Source of the DNA: Conyzicola lurida
GTDB taxonomy: Bacteria > Actinomycetota > Actinomycetes > Actinomycetales > Microbacteriaceae
Direction of reading: 5' to 3'
Length of the DNA stretch: 64,000 bases
Assembly: GCF_014204935.1 (NCBI RefSeq)
Contig: NZ_JACHMJ010000001.1
Span: 3,579,330 to 3,643,329, forward strand
Positions 33,412 to 41,500 of this stretch are shown here, in pieces. Below the pieces are notes generated by a model. It had not been told where the DNA came from. It saw only the letters and a program-made list of their open reading frames with translations, and did not search any database. The position numbers and the translations under genes were made by a program. The number at the start of each line of letters is the position of its first letter. Position 1 is the stretch's first letter.

Positions 33412-33439
33412 CTAACCGCCACCCCGAAGCGGCCGATAG
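33412..33439 (+). promoter_or_regulatory. Sigma-28 promoter of fliM and the export genes
   Basis: CTAAC at 33412-33416 (right after the motB stop), 15 nt, then GCCGATAG at 33432-33439. The start point should fall at about 33446-33448, where the fliM GTG codon 33448 lies. It would drive the fliM-fliN-fliO-fliP-fliQ-fliR-flhB-flhA-flhF-like-csrA run. Confidence 0.87.
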
Positions 33440-33447
33440 TGCCCTTC

Positions 33448-34377
33448 GTGACTGTCCAGGAACACATCGCCGTTGGCGCGCCCGCGAAAGCCGCCCCGGC
33501 CGTCGAGCTGTACGACTTCCGCCGACCGACAACCCTCGCCCGTGAACACTCGCGCGTGCTCGAGCTCGCGTTCGAGACCTTCGCCCGCCAGTGGGGCACC
33601 CAGCTGACCGCGAGCGTGCGCATCGTCTCGCAGGTCAGTTGCGAGCAGGTCGTCATGCAGACCTACGACGAGTACGCGTCGGGACTGCCGTCGACGACCG
33701 CCATGGTGCTGTGCACCCTCGGTTCCACCGATGCCAAGGCCGTCATCCAGGTGCCCGCGGCCGCCGCCCTGGGGTGGGTCACCTACATGCTCGGCGGCAT
33801 CCGCCCCAAGCCCGTGGCCGAGCGCAAATTCACCCAGATCGAGCAGGCGCTCGTGCGACGCCTCTTCGAAGACGCGCTCGAAGACCTCCGCTACTCCTTC
33901 GGCTCACTGTTCGTCACGCCGATCGCCGTCGACTCGATCCAGTACAACTCGCAGTTCGCTCAGGCCGCGGCCACGGCCGACCTGATGATCGTCGCGTCGT
34001 TCGTCATCCGCGTCGGCGACACCTCCACCACCGCGACCCTCGCCGTTCCCGCCGAAGTGCTCCTCCCGCAGCTGGGCGAGGCCAACCCCACGAGCACCGC
34101 CGTCGACGCTCACGACCTCATCACCGCCCAGCTCGGCGGCGTGCCCGTCGAGATCGCGCTGCGCCTCACGCCGGCGAAGGTCACGCCGAGCAAGATCCTC
34201 GGCCTCGCGGTCGGCGACATCCTGCCGATCCCGCACCCCCAACACCGCCCGTTCGAGCTCGCCGTCGACGGCCAGGTGCTCGCCCGCGGCGCGGCCGGGG
34301 CCAACGGCGCCCGACTCGCCTGCGTCGTCGTCAGCACCGGCGCCACGAACCCTGACTTCAACTCCGAGGAGATCTAA
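33448..34377 (+). CDS. fliM: Flagellar motor switch protein FliM
   Basis: 309 residues from GTG 33448. The longer start GTG 33439 is unlikely because its first base is the last base of the -10 box. No leader or ribosome site exists between promoter and start, so the mRNA is probably leaderless. The middle domain has TLAREHSRVLELAFETFARQW, AAALGWVTYMLGGIRPKP and RKFTQIEQALVRRLFEDAL. The C-terminal SpoA domain has LGGVPVEIALRLTPAKVTPSKILGLAVGDILPI (split). The N-terminal CheY-binding motif of FliM (EIDALL type) is not visible. It forms the bulk of the C-ring. Confidence 0.92.
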   Translation: MTVQEHIAVGAPAKAAPAVELYDFRRPTTLAREHSRVLELAFETFARQWGTQLTASVRIVSQVSCEQVVMQTYDEYASGLPSTTAMVLCTLGSTDAKAVIQVPAAAALGWVTYMLGGIRPKPVAERKFTQIEQALVRRLFEDALEDLRYSFGSLFVTPIAVDSIQYNSQFAQAAATADLMIVASFVIRVGDTSTTATLAVPAEVLLPQLGEANPTSTAVDAHDLITAQLGGVPVEIALRLTPAKVTPSKILGLAVGDILPIPHPQHRPFELAVDGQVLARGAAGANGARLACVVVSTGATNPDFNSEEI

Positions 34378-35106
34378 GTGAACAACCTTGCCCCCAGCCT
34401 CACGACGTCGCTCAGCGAGGCGACCGCGTCCGCCGAGGCGCTCACCCGCCTCCTGCCGACCACCGTCGCCCTGAGCCCCGTGCTCTCGAGCGCCGCCGAC
34501 GCCCCTCTCGCCCTGCAGCGCTCCTCCGTCGTCGCCTCCTACGTCGGCGAGTTCTCCGCCGATGTCGCGCTCGCCCTCGTCGAGCCGGACTCCCTCGTCT
34601 CCGCGGCATCGCCCACCGGCGCGGCCGTCGCGCTCGCCGACATCCTCCGCCCCTCGTTCGAGGCCGCCACCGGCATTCTCGGCACCGGCGTCCTCGGGGA
34701 CACCCGGGCCGACGACGCGAGTGCCCTATTCGCGGATGCCGCAACCGTCGTCTTCGCCCTCTCCAACGCCGGCGTGGTCGCCGGGTGGTACGCCATCCGG
34801 ATCCGTACGAGCAACGTCGTCGCCGGCGGCCGGCCCCTCGGCAACGACGAGATCGTCGGCAAGCTCGGCCGCATCAACAACGTCGAGATGTCGCTGACGG
34901 TCGAGATCGGCCGCACCCGCATCTCCGTGCGCGACGTGCTCGGACTCGAGCCCGGCGCCGTCATCGAACTCGACCGTTCCGCCGGCGCCCCCGCCGACGT
35001 GCTGCTCAACGGCCGCCTCATCGCCCACGGCGAGATCGTCGTGATCGACCAGGACTACGCGGTCCGCATCACGAAGATCCTCGACGTGATCGAGAGCCTC
35101 AGCTAG
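34378..35106 (+). CDS. fliN: Flagellar motor switch protein FliN (FliY-like, long N-terminal domain)
   Basis: 242 residues from GTG 34378, directly after the fliM stop, with GAGGAG upstream. The last 85 residues are the SpoA/FliN domain (KLGRINNVEMSLTVEIGRTRISVRDVLGLEPGAVIELDR, AGAPADVLLNGRLIAHGEIVVIDQDYAVRITKI; shown in parts). The first 145 residues (Ala/Ser/Val-rich, alternating strands and helices such as SFEAATGILGTGVLG and DAATVVFALSNAGVVAGWYAI) are reminiscent of a degenerate CheC/FliM-type domain, as in FliY of Bacillus. No CheC phosphatase motif is evident. Confidence 0.88.
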   Translation: MNNLAPSLTTSLSEATASAEALTRLLPTTVALSPVLSSAADAPLALQRSSVVASYVGEFSADVALALVEPDSLVSAASPTGAAVALADILRPSFEAATGILGTGVLGDTRADDASALFADAATVVFALSNAGVVAGWYAIRIRTSNVVAGGRPLGNDEIVGKLGRINNVEMSLTVEIGRTRISVRDVLGLEPGAVIELDRSAGAPADVLLNGRLIAHGEIVVIDQDYAVRITKILDVIESLS

Positions 35107-35571
35107 ATGGAGACCGTGGTCGTCGGGCTGCGCGTCGCCCTGTCGCTCGGCGTCGTCCTCGCCCTGCTCTGGTTTCTGCACCGCCGCATCACGCGCGGAG
35201 CGAAGCAGCGCGGTCCGGCGGCGGCGATCGCCGTGCTGGGCAAGCAGGCCGTCGGCCAGAAGGCCTCGGTCGTCGTCGTGGACGCCGACGGGATGCGCTT
35301 CGTCCTCGGCGTGACCGAGAACAACGTCACCGTCCTGCACTCGGCCGAATCGCCCGAAGCCGTGGCACCGGTCGTGACCCCCGCCGCCGCCTTCGCCGAC
35401 GTCCTGACCGCGGTGCCGAGCGCGACGGTCACCAACCTGAAGCCCACAGCCGCCGCGTCGACCGCGAAAGACCTCGAGGCCGCGCTGGTGAAGCCGGGCG
35501 CCCTGAACGGCTCGATCCTCTCCCCGGCCACCTGGCGCCAGGCGGCTTCCGCGCTCGGCCGTTTCCGGTGA
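35107..35571 (+). CDS. fliO: Flagellar biosynthesis protein FliO
   Basis: 154 residues. One membrane helix at the N-terminus (VVVGLRVALSLGVVLALLWFLHRR), then a soluble domain with KQAVGQKASVVVVDADGMRFVLGVTENNVTVLH (shown in part), the FliO pattern. FliO stabilises FliP assembly of the export gate. It overlaps fliP by 4 nt (GTGA). Sequence conservation in the family is weak; gene position is strong support. Confidence 0.87.
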   Translation: METVVVGLRVALSLGVVLALLWFLHRRITRGAKQRGPAAAIAVLGKQAVGQKASVVVVDADGMRFVLGVTENNVTVLHSAESPEAVAPVVTPAAAFADVLTAVPSATVTNLKPTAAASTAKDLEAALVKPGALNGSILSPATWRQAASALGRFR

Positions 35572-36410
35572 GCGTCGCCGCCGCAGCACCCTCCCTGCGC
35601 CGCTCCCGGCTGATGCGCCTCGGCATCGCCGCGCTGTTCCTGCTCGTCGTCGTCACGGCGTTCGTGCTGCTCACCCCCGGCCAGGCGCACGCCGTGCCGA
35701 TCGACCCCACCGCGCCCGTCGACCCGGTCGACCCCGAGGGCGGACTGTCGATCGACATCAACGGTCCGAACGACGGCCCGTCGTCGGCCATCGTCACGCT
35801 GCTCGGCATCACACTGCTCTCGGTGGCACCGGCCCTGCTGCTGATGATGACGAGCTTCACGAAGATCTTCGTGGTGCTGGCGATGACCCGCAACGCCCTC
35901 GGCCTGCCGTCGATCCCGCCGAACCAAGTGCTCGCGGGCCTCGCGCTCTTCCTGTCGCTGTTCATCATGGCGCCGGTGCTCACCGACATCAACGAGGTGG
36001 CCGTTCAGCCCTATCTGAACGGGGACATGACCTTCGTGCAGGTGGTGGACGCGGCATCCGCCCCTCTTCGGGCCTTTATGCTCTCGAACACCCGCGAGGA
36101 AGACCTCGCCCTGATGACCCGCGTCTCGGGCGCGGAGAACCCCGACAGCCCCGACGACGTACCGATGCTCACGCTGATCCCGTCGTTCATGATCTCCGAG
36201 CTGCGCGCCGCCTTCATCATCGGGTTCGTCATCTTCGTGCCGTTCCTCGTGATCGACCTCGTCGTCTCGTCGGCGCTGATGTCGATGGGCATGATGATGC
36301 TGCCGCCCGTCATGATCTCGCTGCCGTTCAAGATCCTGCTGTTCGTGCTCGTCGACGGCTGGGCGCTCATCATCACCTCGCTGGTCTCCAGCTACCAGGG
36401 CGGCGGCTGA
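35568..36410 (+). CDS. fliP: Flagellar export gate protein FliP
   Basis: 280 residues from GTG 35568. Signal-like helix LGIAALFLLVVVTAFVLL with AHA at the end, then a Pro/Asp/Val-rich spacer and the FliP core: LLGITLLSVAPALLLMMTSFTKIFVVLAMTRNALGLPSIPPNQVLAGLALFLS (shown only to locate it; residues about 75-125, key residues F-T-K and P-P-N-Q), then TLIPSFMISELRAAFIIGF and SALMSMGMMMLPPVMISLPFK. FliP5-FliQ4-FliR1 form the export gate. It overlaps fliQ by 1 nt. Confidence 0.96.
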   Translation: MSVAAAAPSLRRSRLMRLGIAALFLLVVVTAFVLLTPGQAHAVPIDPTAPVDPVDPEGGLSIDINGPNDGPSSAIVTLLGITLLSVAPALLLMMTSFTKIFVVLAMTRNALGLPSIPPNQVLAGLALFLSLFIMAPVLTDINEVAVQPYLNGDMTFVQVVDAASAPLRAFMLSNTREEDLALMTRVSGAENPDSPDDVPMLTLIPSFMISELRAAFIIGFVIFVPFLVIDLVVSSALMSMGMMMLPPVMISLPFKILLFVLVDGWALIITSLVSSYQGGG

Positions 36411-36685
36411 TGGACACCAACGCGGTACTCGACATCGGCCTGCAGGCGTGCGTCATCGGCGCCAAGCTCTGCGCGCCCATCCTCATCGTCGCGCTCGTCG
36501 TCGGCTTCGCGATCTCGCTGCTGCAGTCGATCACGCAGATCCAGGAGGTCACGCTTTCCTTCGTGCCGAAGCTGGTCGCGGTGGCGCTCGCGCTGCTCGT
36601 CTCCGGCCACTGGATGATCTCCGAGATGGTCACCTTCACCAACGACCTCTTCGCCCGCATACCCGGACTGCTCGGGGGAGGCTGA
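36410..36685 (+). CDS. fliQ: Flagellar export gate protein FliQ
   Basis: 91 residues with two hydrophobic helices. It has the family motif LQSITQIQEVTLSFVPKLVA (about 45-64), and the first helix PILIVALVVGFAISLLQ carries the typical VG-LIS pattern. It is part of the FliPQR gate complex. It starts at ATG overlapping the fliP stop and is followed by fliR after 1 nt. Confidence 0.95.
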   Translation: MDTNAVLDIGLQACVIGAKLCAPILIVALVVGFAISLLQSITQIQEVTLSFVPKLVAVALALLVSGHWMISEMVTFTNDLFARIPGLLGGG

Positions 36686-36686
36686 C

Positions 36687-37445
36687 GTGGAACTCTCCCT
36701 CGACCTGCAGTGGATCGAAGCGGTCATGCTCGCCGGCGTGCGCATGGTCGCCTTCGTCGTGATCGCCCCGCCGTTCTCCACCAACGCCATCCCGCTGCGG
36801 ATCAAGGGCATGCTCGCGCTCGGCCTCTCGCTCGCCGTCGCCCCCATCGTCACCCCCGGCTACGTCTCGCCCGACACCGGGGGATTCATCGTCGCGCTGC
36901 TGCTCGAACTCGTCGTCGGCGCGCTGCTCGGATTCCTCGTGATGCTCGTATTCTCCGCCATCCAGTCGGCCGGAAACCTGATCGACCTCTTCGGCGGGTT
37001 CACCCTCGCCCAGGGCTTCGACCCGCAGCTGCAGGTCAACGGCGCCCAGTTCACGCGCCTGTTCCAGATGGCGGCGCTCGCCCTGCTCTTCGCCTCGGGC
37101 GGCTACCAGCTGGTGATCGGCGGCCTGGCCCGCACCTTCGACGCGATCCCGATCGGCGGAGGCATCGACCTTGCCGAGCCGCTCGCCGCCATCACGAGCG
37201 CGACCGGCCAGATGCTCGTCTCGGCGCTGCAGATCGCCGGCCCCCTCATCGTCGTCCTTTTTCTTGCGGATGCCGGTCTGGGACTGCTGACGCGCGTGGC
37301 CCCCGCACTCAACGCCTTCGCCCTCGGATTCCCGGTCAAGATCCTGCTGACCCTCATCCTCGTGCCGCTGCTCTTCGTCGCCCTCCCCGAGATCGTGGGG
37401 TCGGTCACAAAGTCGGCGATGGACCTCGTGATGGGGGTGAGTTGA
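36687..37445 (+). CDS. fliR: Flagellar export gate protein FliR
   Basis: 252 residues from GTG 36687. About six hydrophobic helices, with VRMVAFVVIAPPFSTNAIPLR, LLGFLVMLVFSAIQSAGNLIDL and GLLTRVAPALNAFALGFPVKI matching the family (the R-P-NVF-GFP motif appears as R-APALNAFALGFP). It is a single-copy component of the export gate. It is followed directly by flhB with no gap, as in many operons where the two proteins act together. Confidence 0.95.
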   Translation: MELSLDLQWIEAVMLAGVRMVAFVVIAPPFSTNAIPLRIKGMLALGLSLAVAPIVTPGYVSPDTGGFIVALLLELVVGALLGFLVMLVFSAIQSAGNLIDLFGGFTLAQGFDPQLQVNGAQFTRLFQMAALALLFASGGYQLVIGGLARTFDAIPIGGGIDLAEPLAAITSATGQMLVSALQIAGPLIVVLFLADAGLGLLTRVAPALNAFALGFPVKILLTLILVPLLFVALPEIVGSVTKSAMDLVMGVS

Positions 37446-38573
37446 ATGGCGGATGACGCCGGAGAAAAGACCGAGCAAGCCACCGAGAAGCGCATGAAAG
37501 AGGTGCGCGAAAAGGGCCAGCTCTCCCGCTCGCAGGACCTCACCGCGTGGGTCGGCGTCGGCGCCGTCGCCGTGATGATCCCCGTCACGATCGAACTCGG
37601 CACCGCGCAGACCACCGACCAGATGTTCACCATCGGGTCGATCATGGAGAACCCGAGCCTCGAGGGCGCCGTGCAGGCGCTCGACAACGGCATGGGATCG
37701 ATCCTCGGCATGCTCACCCCGATGATCGTGGTGGTGACGGTCGCGGTGCTGGCCGCGGCGGCGATCCAGGGCGGCATCCATTTCAAGAAGTTCTCGGGCA
37801 AATTCGAGCAGTTCGACCTGGTCAAGGGACTCGGGCGCACGTTCGGCGGCCAGGCGCTGTGGAACGGAGTGAAGGCGTTCACCAAGACCGGCGTCGTCGG
37901 GCTCGTGCTGTTCGCGGTTATCCAGAGCCTGATGCCCGTGCTCTCCACCGCCGGCGGCCTGCCGCTGACCGCGCTGATCAGTGCCGCGACCGGCGGCACG
38001 TCGGCGCTCATCCAGTCGGCCGTGCTCGCCGGCCTCATCCTCGCCTTCGCCGACGTGTTCGTGGTTATGCGCCGTAACCGCAAGAAGACGCGCATGTCGA
38101 AGAAGGAAATCAAGGACGAGAGCAAGAGCTCCGAGGGCGACCCGATGATCCGGTCGCAGCGGCGCGCCCGCCAGCTCGCGATGAGCCGCAACCGCATGAT
38201 GACCGCGATCGCCGACGCCGACGTCGTGCTGGTCAACCCCACCCACTTCGCCGTCGCGCTCAAGTACGAGCCGGGCAAGTCGGCGCCGCGCGTCGTCGCG
38301 AAGGGTGCCGGCGAGGTCGCCGCGAGAATCCGCGAGCAGGCCGAGACCGACAGCGTGCCGATCGTGCGCGACATCCCGCTCACCCGTGCCCTGCACAAAG
38401 CCTGCGAGCTCGGCCAGGAGATCCCGGTCGAGCTGTACACCGCCGTCGCGCAGGTGCTCGCCTTCGTGATGGCCCTCAAAGCCCGCGGCGCCGCGCAGGG
38501 AGTGCACACAATGAGCACCCCGACCGCTGCGCCCACCCCGCTCGCTTCTCAGCTGACAACAGGAGGTCACTGA
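37446..38573 (+). CDS. flhB: Flagellar export specificity switch FlhB
   Basis: 375 residues. N-terminal EKTEQATEKRMKEVREKGQ, four membrane helices (about 35-210), then the cytoplasmic domain with the autocleavage site NPTHF at residues 264-268, between N264 and P265, in context DVVLVNPTHFAVALKY. Cleavage there, together with FliK, switches export from hook to filament proteins. The C-terminal 20 residues are a Thr/Pro/Ala-rich tail. It is followed by flhA after 1 nt. Confidence 0.96.
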   Translation: MADDAGEKTEQATEKRMKEVREKGQLSRSQDLTAWVGVGAVAVMIPVTIELGTAQTTDQMFTIGSIMENPSLEGAVQALDNGMGSILGMLTPMIVVVTVAVLAAAAIQGGIHFKKFSGKFEQFDLVKGLGRTFGGQALWNGVKAFTKTGVVGLVLFAVIQSLMPVLSTAGGLPLTALISAATGGTSALIQSAVLAGLILAFADVFVVMRRNRKKTRMSKKEIKDESKSSEGDPMIRSQRRARQLAMSRNRMMTAIADADVVLVNPTHFAVALKYEPGKSAPRVVAKGAGEVAARIREQAETDSVPIVRDIPLTRALHKACELGQEIPVELYTAVAQVLAFVMALKARGAAQGVHTMSTPTAAPTPLASQLTTGGH

Positions 38574-38574
38574 C

Positions 38575-40626
38575 GTGAACCGCAACCTCGCCAAACTGGC
38601 GGTGCCGATCGGTGTCGTCGGCATCGTGCTGCTGCTCGTCGTGCCGGTGCCGGCCGGCGTGCTCGACTTCCTGCTGATCATCAGCATCATGCTCGCGCTC
38701 GTCACGCTGCTCACCACGATGTTCGTGAAGAGGCCGCTCGACTTCTCGGTGTTCCCCTCGCTGCTGCTCGTGGCGACGCTCTTCCGGCTCGGCCTCAACG
38801 TGGCGTCCACCCGCCTGGTGCTCAGCGACGGCTACGCCGGGCAGGTGATCGAGGCCTTCGGGCACGTCGCCATCGGCGGCTCGATCATCATCGGCTTCGT
38901 GATCTTCCTCATCCTCGTGGTGATCCAGTTCGTGGTCGTCACCAAGGGTGCCGAGCGCGTGGCAGAGGTGGGCGCGCGCTTCACCCTCGACGCCATGCCC
39001 GGCAAGCAGATGGCGATCGACGCCGACCTCAACGCCGGCCTGATCACCGACGCGCAAGCGCGCGCACGGCGCGCCGAGGTCTCGGCCGAGGCCGACTTCT
39101 ACGGCGCGATGGACGGCGCCTCGAAGTTCGTCAAGGGCGACGCGATCGCCGGCATCGTCATCATCATCATCAACCTCATCGGCGGCATCGCGATCGGCAT
39201 GCTGCAGCGCGGTCTCGAGATCGGCGAGGCGCTCAACACCTACGCGCTGCTGACCATCGGCGACGGCCTCGTCACCCAGATCCCCGCGCTGCTGATGGCC
39301 GTCTCCACCGGCATCATCGTCACGCGCTCGAACGCCGAGGACGACCTCGGCAGCTCGGCCTCGACCCAGCTCACCCAGTCGCGCAACGCGCTGATGATCG
39401 CGGGCTCGGCTGCCATCGGCATGGCGTTCATCCCCGGCATGCCGCTCATCCCCTTCGTGCTCGTCGGCGGCGCGCTGTTCCTCGTGGCGCAGCGGGTCAA
39501 GGCGAACAAGGCCGCCGAGCTGAAAAAGCTCGAGGAGGCCGAGGTCGAGGTCGCCACGGGCGCCCAGCCGATCACCACCGAGGGCCTCATCGAGCAGATG
39601 CGGGTGCACGCCCTCGAGATCCTGCTGTCGAGCGACCTGGTCGACATCGTCTCGGACGCGTCGGACGACCTGCTCGCGCGGGTGCGCGCGCTGCGTCGCA
39701 AGATCGCCATGGACCTCGGTGTCGTCGTGCCCCCGGTCCGCACGCGCGACAGCGTCGAGCTGCCGAGTTCCACCTACGTCATCCGTATCGCCGGCGTCGA
39801 GGCCGGCCGCGGCATCGCACCGCAGGGCAAGGTGCTCGCGCTCGGCGACGCCCTCGACAACCTCCCGGGCCAGGCCACCGTCGACCCCGTCTTCGGGCTC
39901 TCGGGCAAGTGGGTGCCGAGCGAGATGCGGCACAGTGCCGAGATGATGGGCGCGACCGTGATCGACCGCGTCTCGGTGGTCGTCACCCACCTGTCGTCGA
40001 TCATCAGCGCGAACGCCGCCCGGCTGCTCACCCGGGAGGACGTGCGGGTGCTCACCGAGGGCGTCAAGCAGGTCAACCCGTCGGCGGTCGACGAGCTCGT
40101 GCCGTCGCTGCTCAGCCTCGCCGAGATCCAGCGGGTGCTGCAGGGGCTGCTCGCGGAACAGATCGCGATCAACGACCTCCCGCGGATCTACGAGTCGCTG
40201 TCGCTGCGCGCCAAGGTGTCGAACGACCCCGAGGGGCTCATCGAGGCGGCGCGTCTCGCGCTCGGCCCGGCGCTCGTCTCGAACTACCTCGAGGGCAACG
40301 ACCTGCGCGTCATCATGATCGACCCGCTGCTCGAGCAGTCGATGCTCGAGGGGCTGCGTCCCTCCGACCAGGGCACGCAGATCCTGATGAACCAGAACTC
40401 GCTCGAGGCCGTGCTCGGCTCGCTGCGCGAGTCGGTCGACAAGCTCGAGGCGAACGGCCAGTCGGCGGTGCTCGTGTGCGCCCCGGCGCTGCGGCCGGCG
40501 ATCCGGCGTCTCGTCTCCGCGCAGTCCGACGGACTCCCGGTGCTCTCCTACCAGGAGGTCACCTCTGCCAACGTCAACATAGAAACAGTGGGGGTCGTGC
40601 GTGTCACCGAGTCGATATCAAGTTGA
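38575..40626 (+). CDS. flhA: Flagellar export component FlhA
   Basis: 683 residues from GTG 38575 after an AGGAGGT ribosome site. Eight membrane helices fill the first 310 residues, with the FHIPEP-loop region containing KGAERVAEVGARFTLDAMPGKQMAIDADLNAGLI (about 120-160, key residues ARFTLDAMPGKQMAID). The cytoplasmic domain has VRTRDSVELPSSTYVIRIAG-like parts, THLSSIISANAARLLTREDV and VNPSAVDELVPSLL. FlhA forms the nonameric docking platform for chaperone-substrate complexes. Its 3' end overlaps the FlhF-like gene by 26 nt. Confidence 0.96.
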   Translation: MNRNLAKLAVPIGVVGIVLLLVVPVPAGVLDFLLIISIMLALVTLLTTMFVKRPLDFSVFPSLLLVATLFRLGLNVASTRLVLSDGYAGQVIEAFGHVAIGGSIIIGFVIFLILVVIQFVVVTKGAERVAEVGARFTLDAMPGKQMAIDADLNAGLITDAQARARRAEVSAEADFYGAMDGASKFVKGDAIAGIVIIIINLIGGIAIGMLQRGLEIGEALNTYALLTIGDGLVTQIPALLMAVSTGIIVTRSNAEDDLGSSASTQLTQSRNALMIAGSAAIGMAFIPGMPLIPFVLVGGALFLVAQRVKANKAAELKKLEEAEVEVATGAQPITTEGLIEQMRVHALEILLSSDLVDIVSDASDDLLARVRALRRKIAMDLGVVVPPVRTRDSVELPSSTYVIRIAGVEAGRGIAPQGKVLALGDALDNLPGQATVDPVFGLSGKWVPSEMRHSAEMMGATVIDRVSVVVTHLSSIISANAARLLTREDVRVLTEGVKQVNPSAVDELVPSLLSLAEIQRVLQGLLAEQIAINDLPRIYESLSLRAKVSNDPEGLIEAARLALGPALVSNYLEGNDLRVIMIDPLLEQSMLEGLRPSDQGTQILMNQNSLEAVLGSLRESVDKLEANGQSAVLVCAPALRPAIRRLVSAQSDGLPVLSYQEVTSANVNIETVGVVRVTESISS

Positions 40627-41491
40627 GGCAGACTCCATCGACGAGCTCAACGCTCGCATCCTCGAACAGTACGGGCCGGATGCCGCGGTCGTCGCCACGA
40701 CGGTCGTGACGACCGGCGGGCTGCAGGGCTTCTTCGCGCAGCGCAAGTTCCAGGCGACGGTCGAGCTCTCCGACGGCACGTCGCTGGACGCGCACTCGTT
40801 CGACCTGCCCGCCCGGGCCGGCATCGCCGCCCTGCTCGAGGAAGCGGACAACCGCGACCGCGCCGACCGGCGCACGATCGACCGGCTCGACGAGTCCGAC
40901 TGGAAGGTGTCGACCTCCACGGTCGACTTCGCGGCGATCCTCGCCGACCTGACGCTGAACACGGCTCCGGATACCCCGGCGCTCGGTGCGGCCGGCGCGC
41001 GTCCCGGGTCGACCGAGCCGTCCGGGCCGCTGCCACTCCGCGGTGCCGGCGACCTCGTCGTGATCGTGGGCCTCGGCGACGACGCGCTCGCCGTGGCGCA
41101 GACGATCGCGGCCGGAGCCAGCGCGGCGGTGACACGCATCGCGGGCGACATCGAGCGCCCGGGCATCACCCGCATCGACGACCGGCGCGGCGCCATCGCG
41201 GCCCGCGCTGAGGGTGTGCGCGGCGGCCACGCCGTCGTCGTGGCATTCGGCCTGCCGCGCCGCGGGCCCACGCAGGCATCGGCCAGCGAGCTCGAGAACC
41301 TGCACGCCGACCAGTTCTGGGTGGCCGTCGACGCCGGCCGCAAGCCGGAGGACAGCGCCCGCTGGGTACACGCGGTCGCGCAGCTCGTGCCGCTCACCGC
41401 GGTCATGAGCTGGGCGCCGGACGAGACCGCCACGCCGCACTCGGTGACCCAATTGGGTTTGCCCGTCGGCTGGCTCGAAGCCGGTTGGTAG
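40601..41491 (+). CDS. FlhF-like protein with degenerate GTPase domain
   Basis: 296 residues from GTG 40601, overlapping flhA. The N-terminus (about 1-55) matches the FlhF B-domain: RYQVEADSIDELNARILEQYGPDAAVVATT and GGLQGFFAQRKFQATVEL (shown in parts). A helical linker follows. Where FlhF has its SRP-type P-loop, this protein reads DLVVIVGLGDDALAVAQTIA (151-170), with no GKT/GKS. The DTAGR motif and the NKTD/TKxD specificity loop are also not found. The C-terminus SVTQLGLPVGWLEAGW resembles the end of the FlhF NG domain (GQ-vP-Dl). The position after flhA is that of flhF. It is likely an FlhF descendant that no longer hydrolyses GTP. Confidence 0.75.
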   Translation: MSPSRYQVEADSIDELNARILEQYGPDAAVVATTVVTTGGLQGFFAQRKFQATVELSDGTSLDAHSFDLPARAGIAALLEEADNRDRADRRTIDRLDESDWKVSTSTVDFAAILADLTLNTAPDTPALGAAGARPGSTEPSGPLPLRGAGDLVVIVGLGDDALAVAQTIAAGASAAVTRIAGDIERPGITRIDDRRGAIAARAEGVRGGHAVVVAFGLPRRGPTQASASELENLHADQFWVAVDAGRKPEDSARWVHAVAQLVPLTAVMSWAPDETATPHSVTQLGLPVGWLEAGW

Positions 41492-41500
41492 GCTGAGCGG

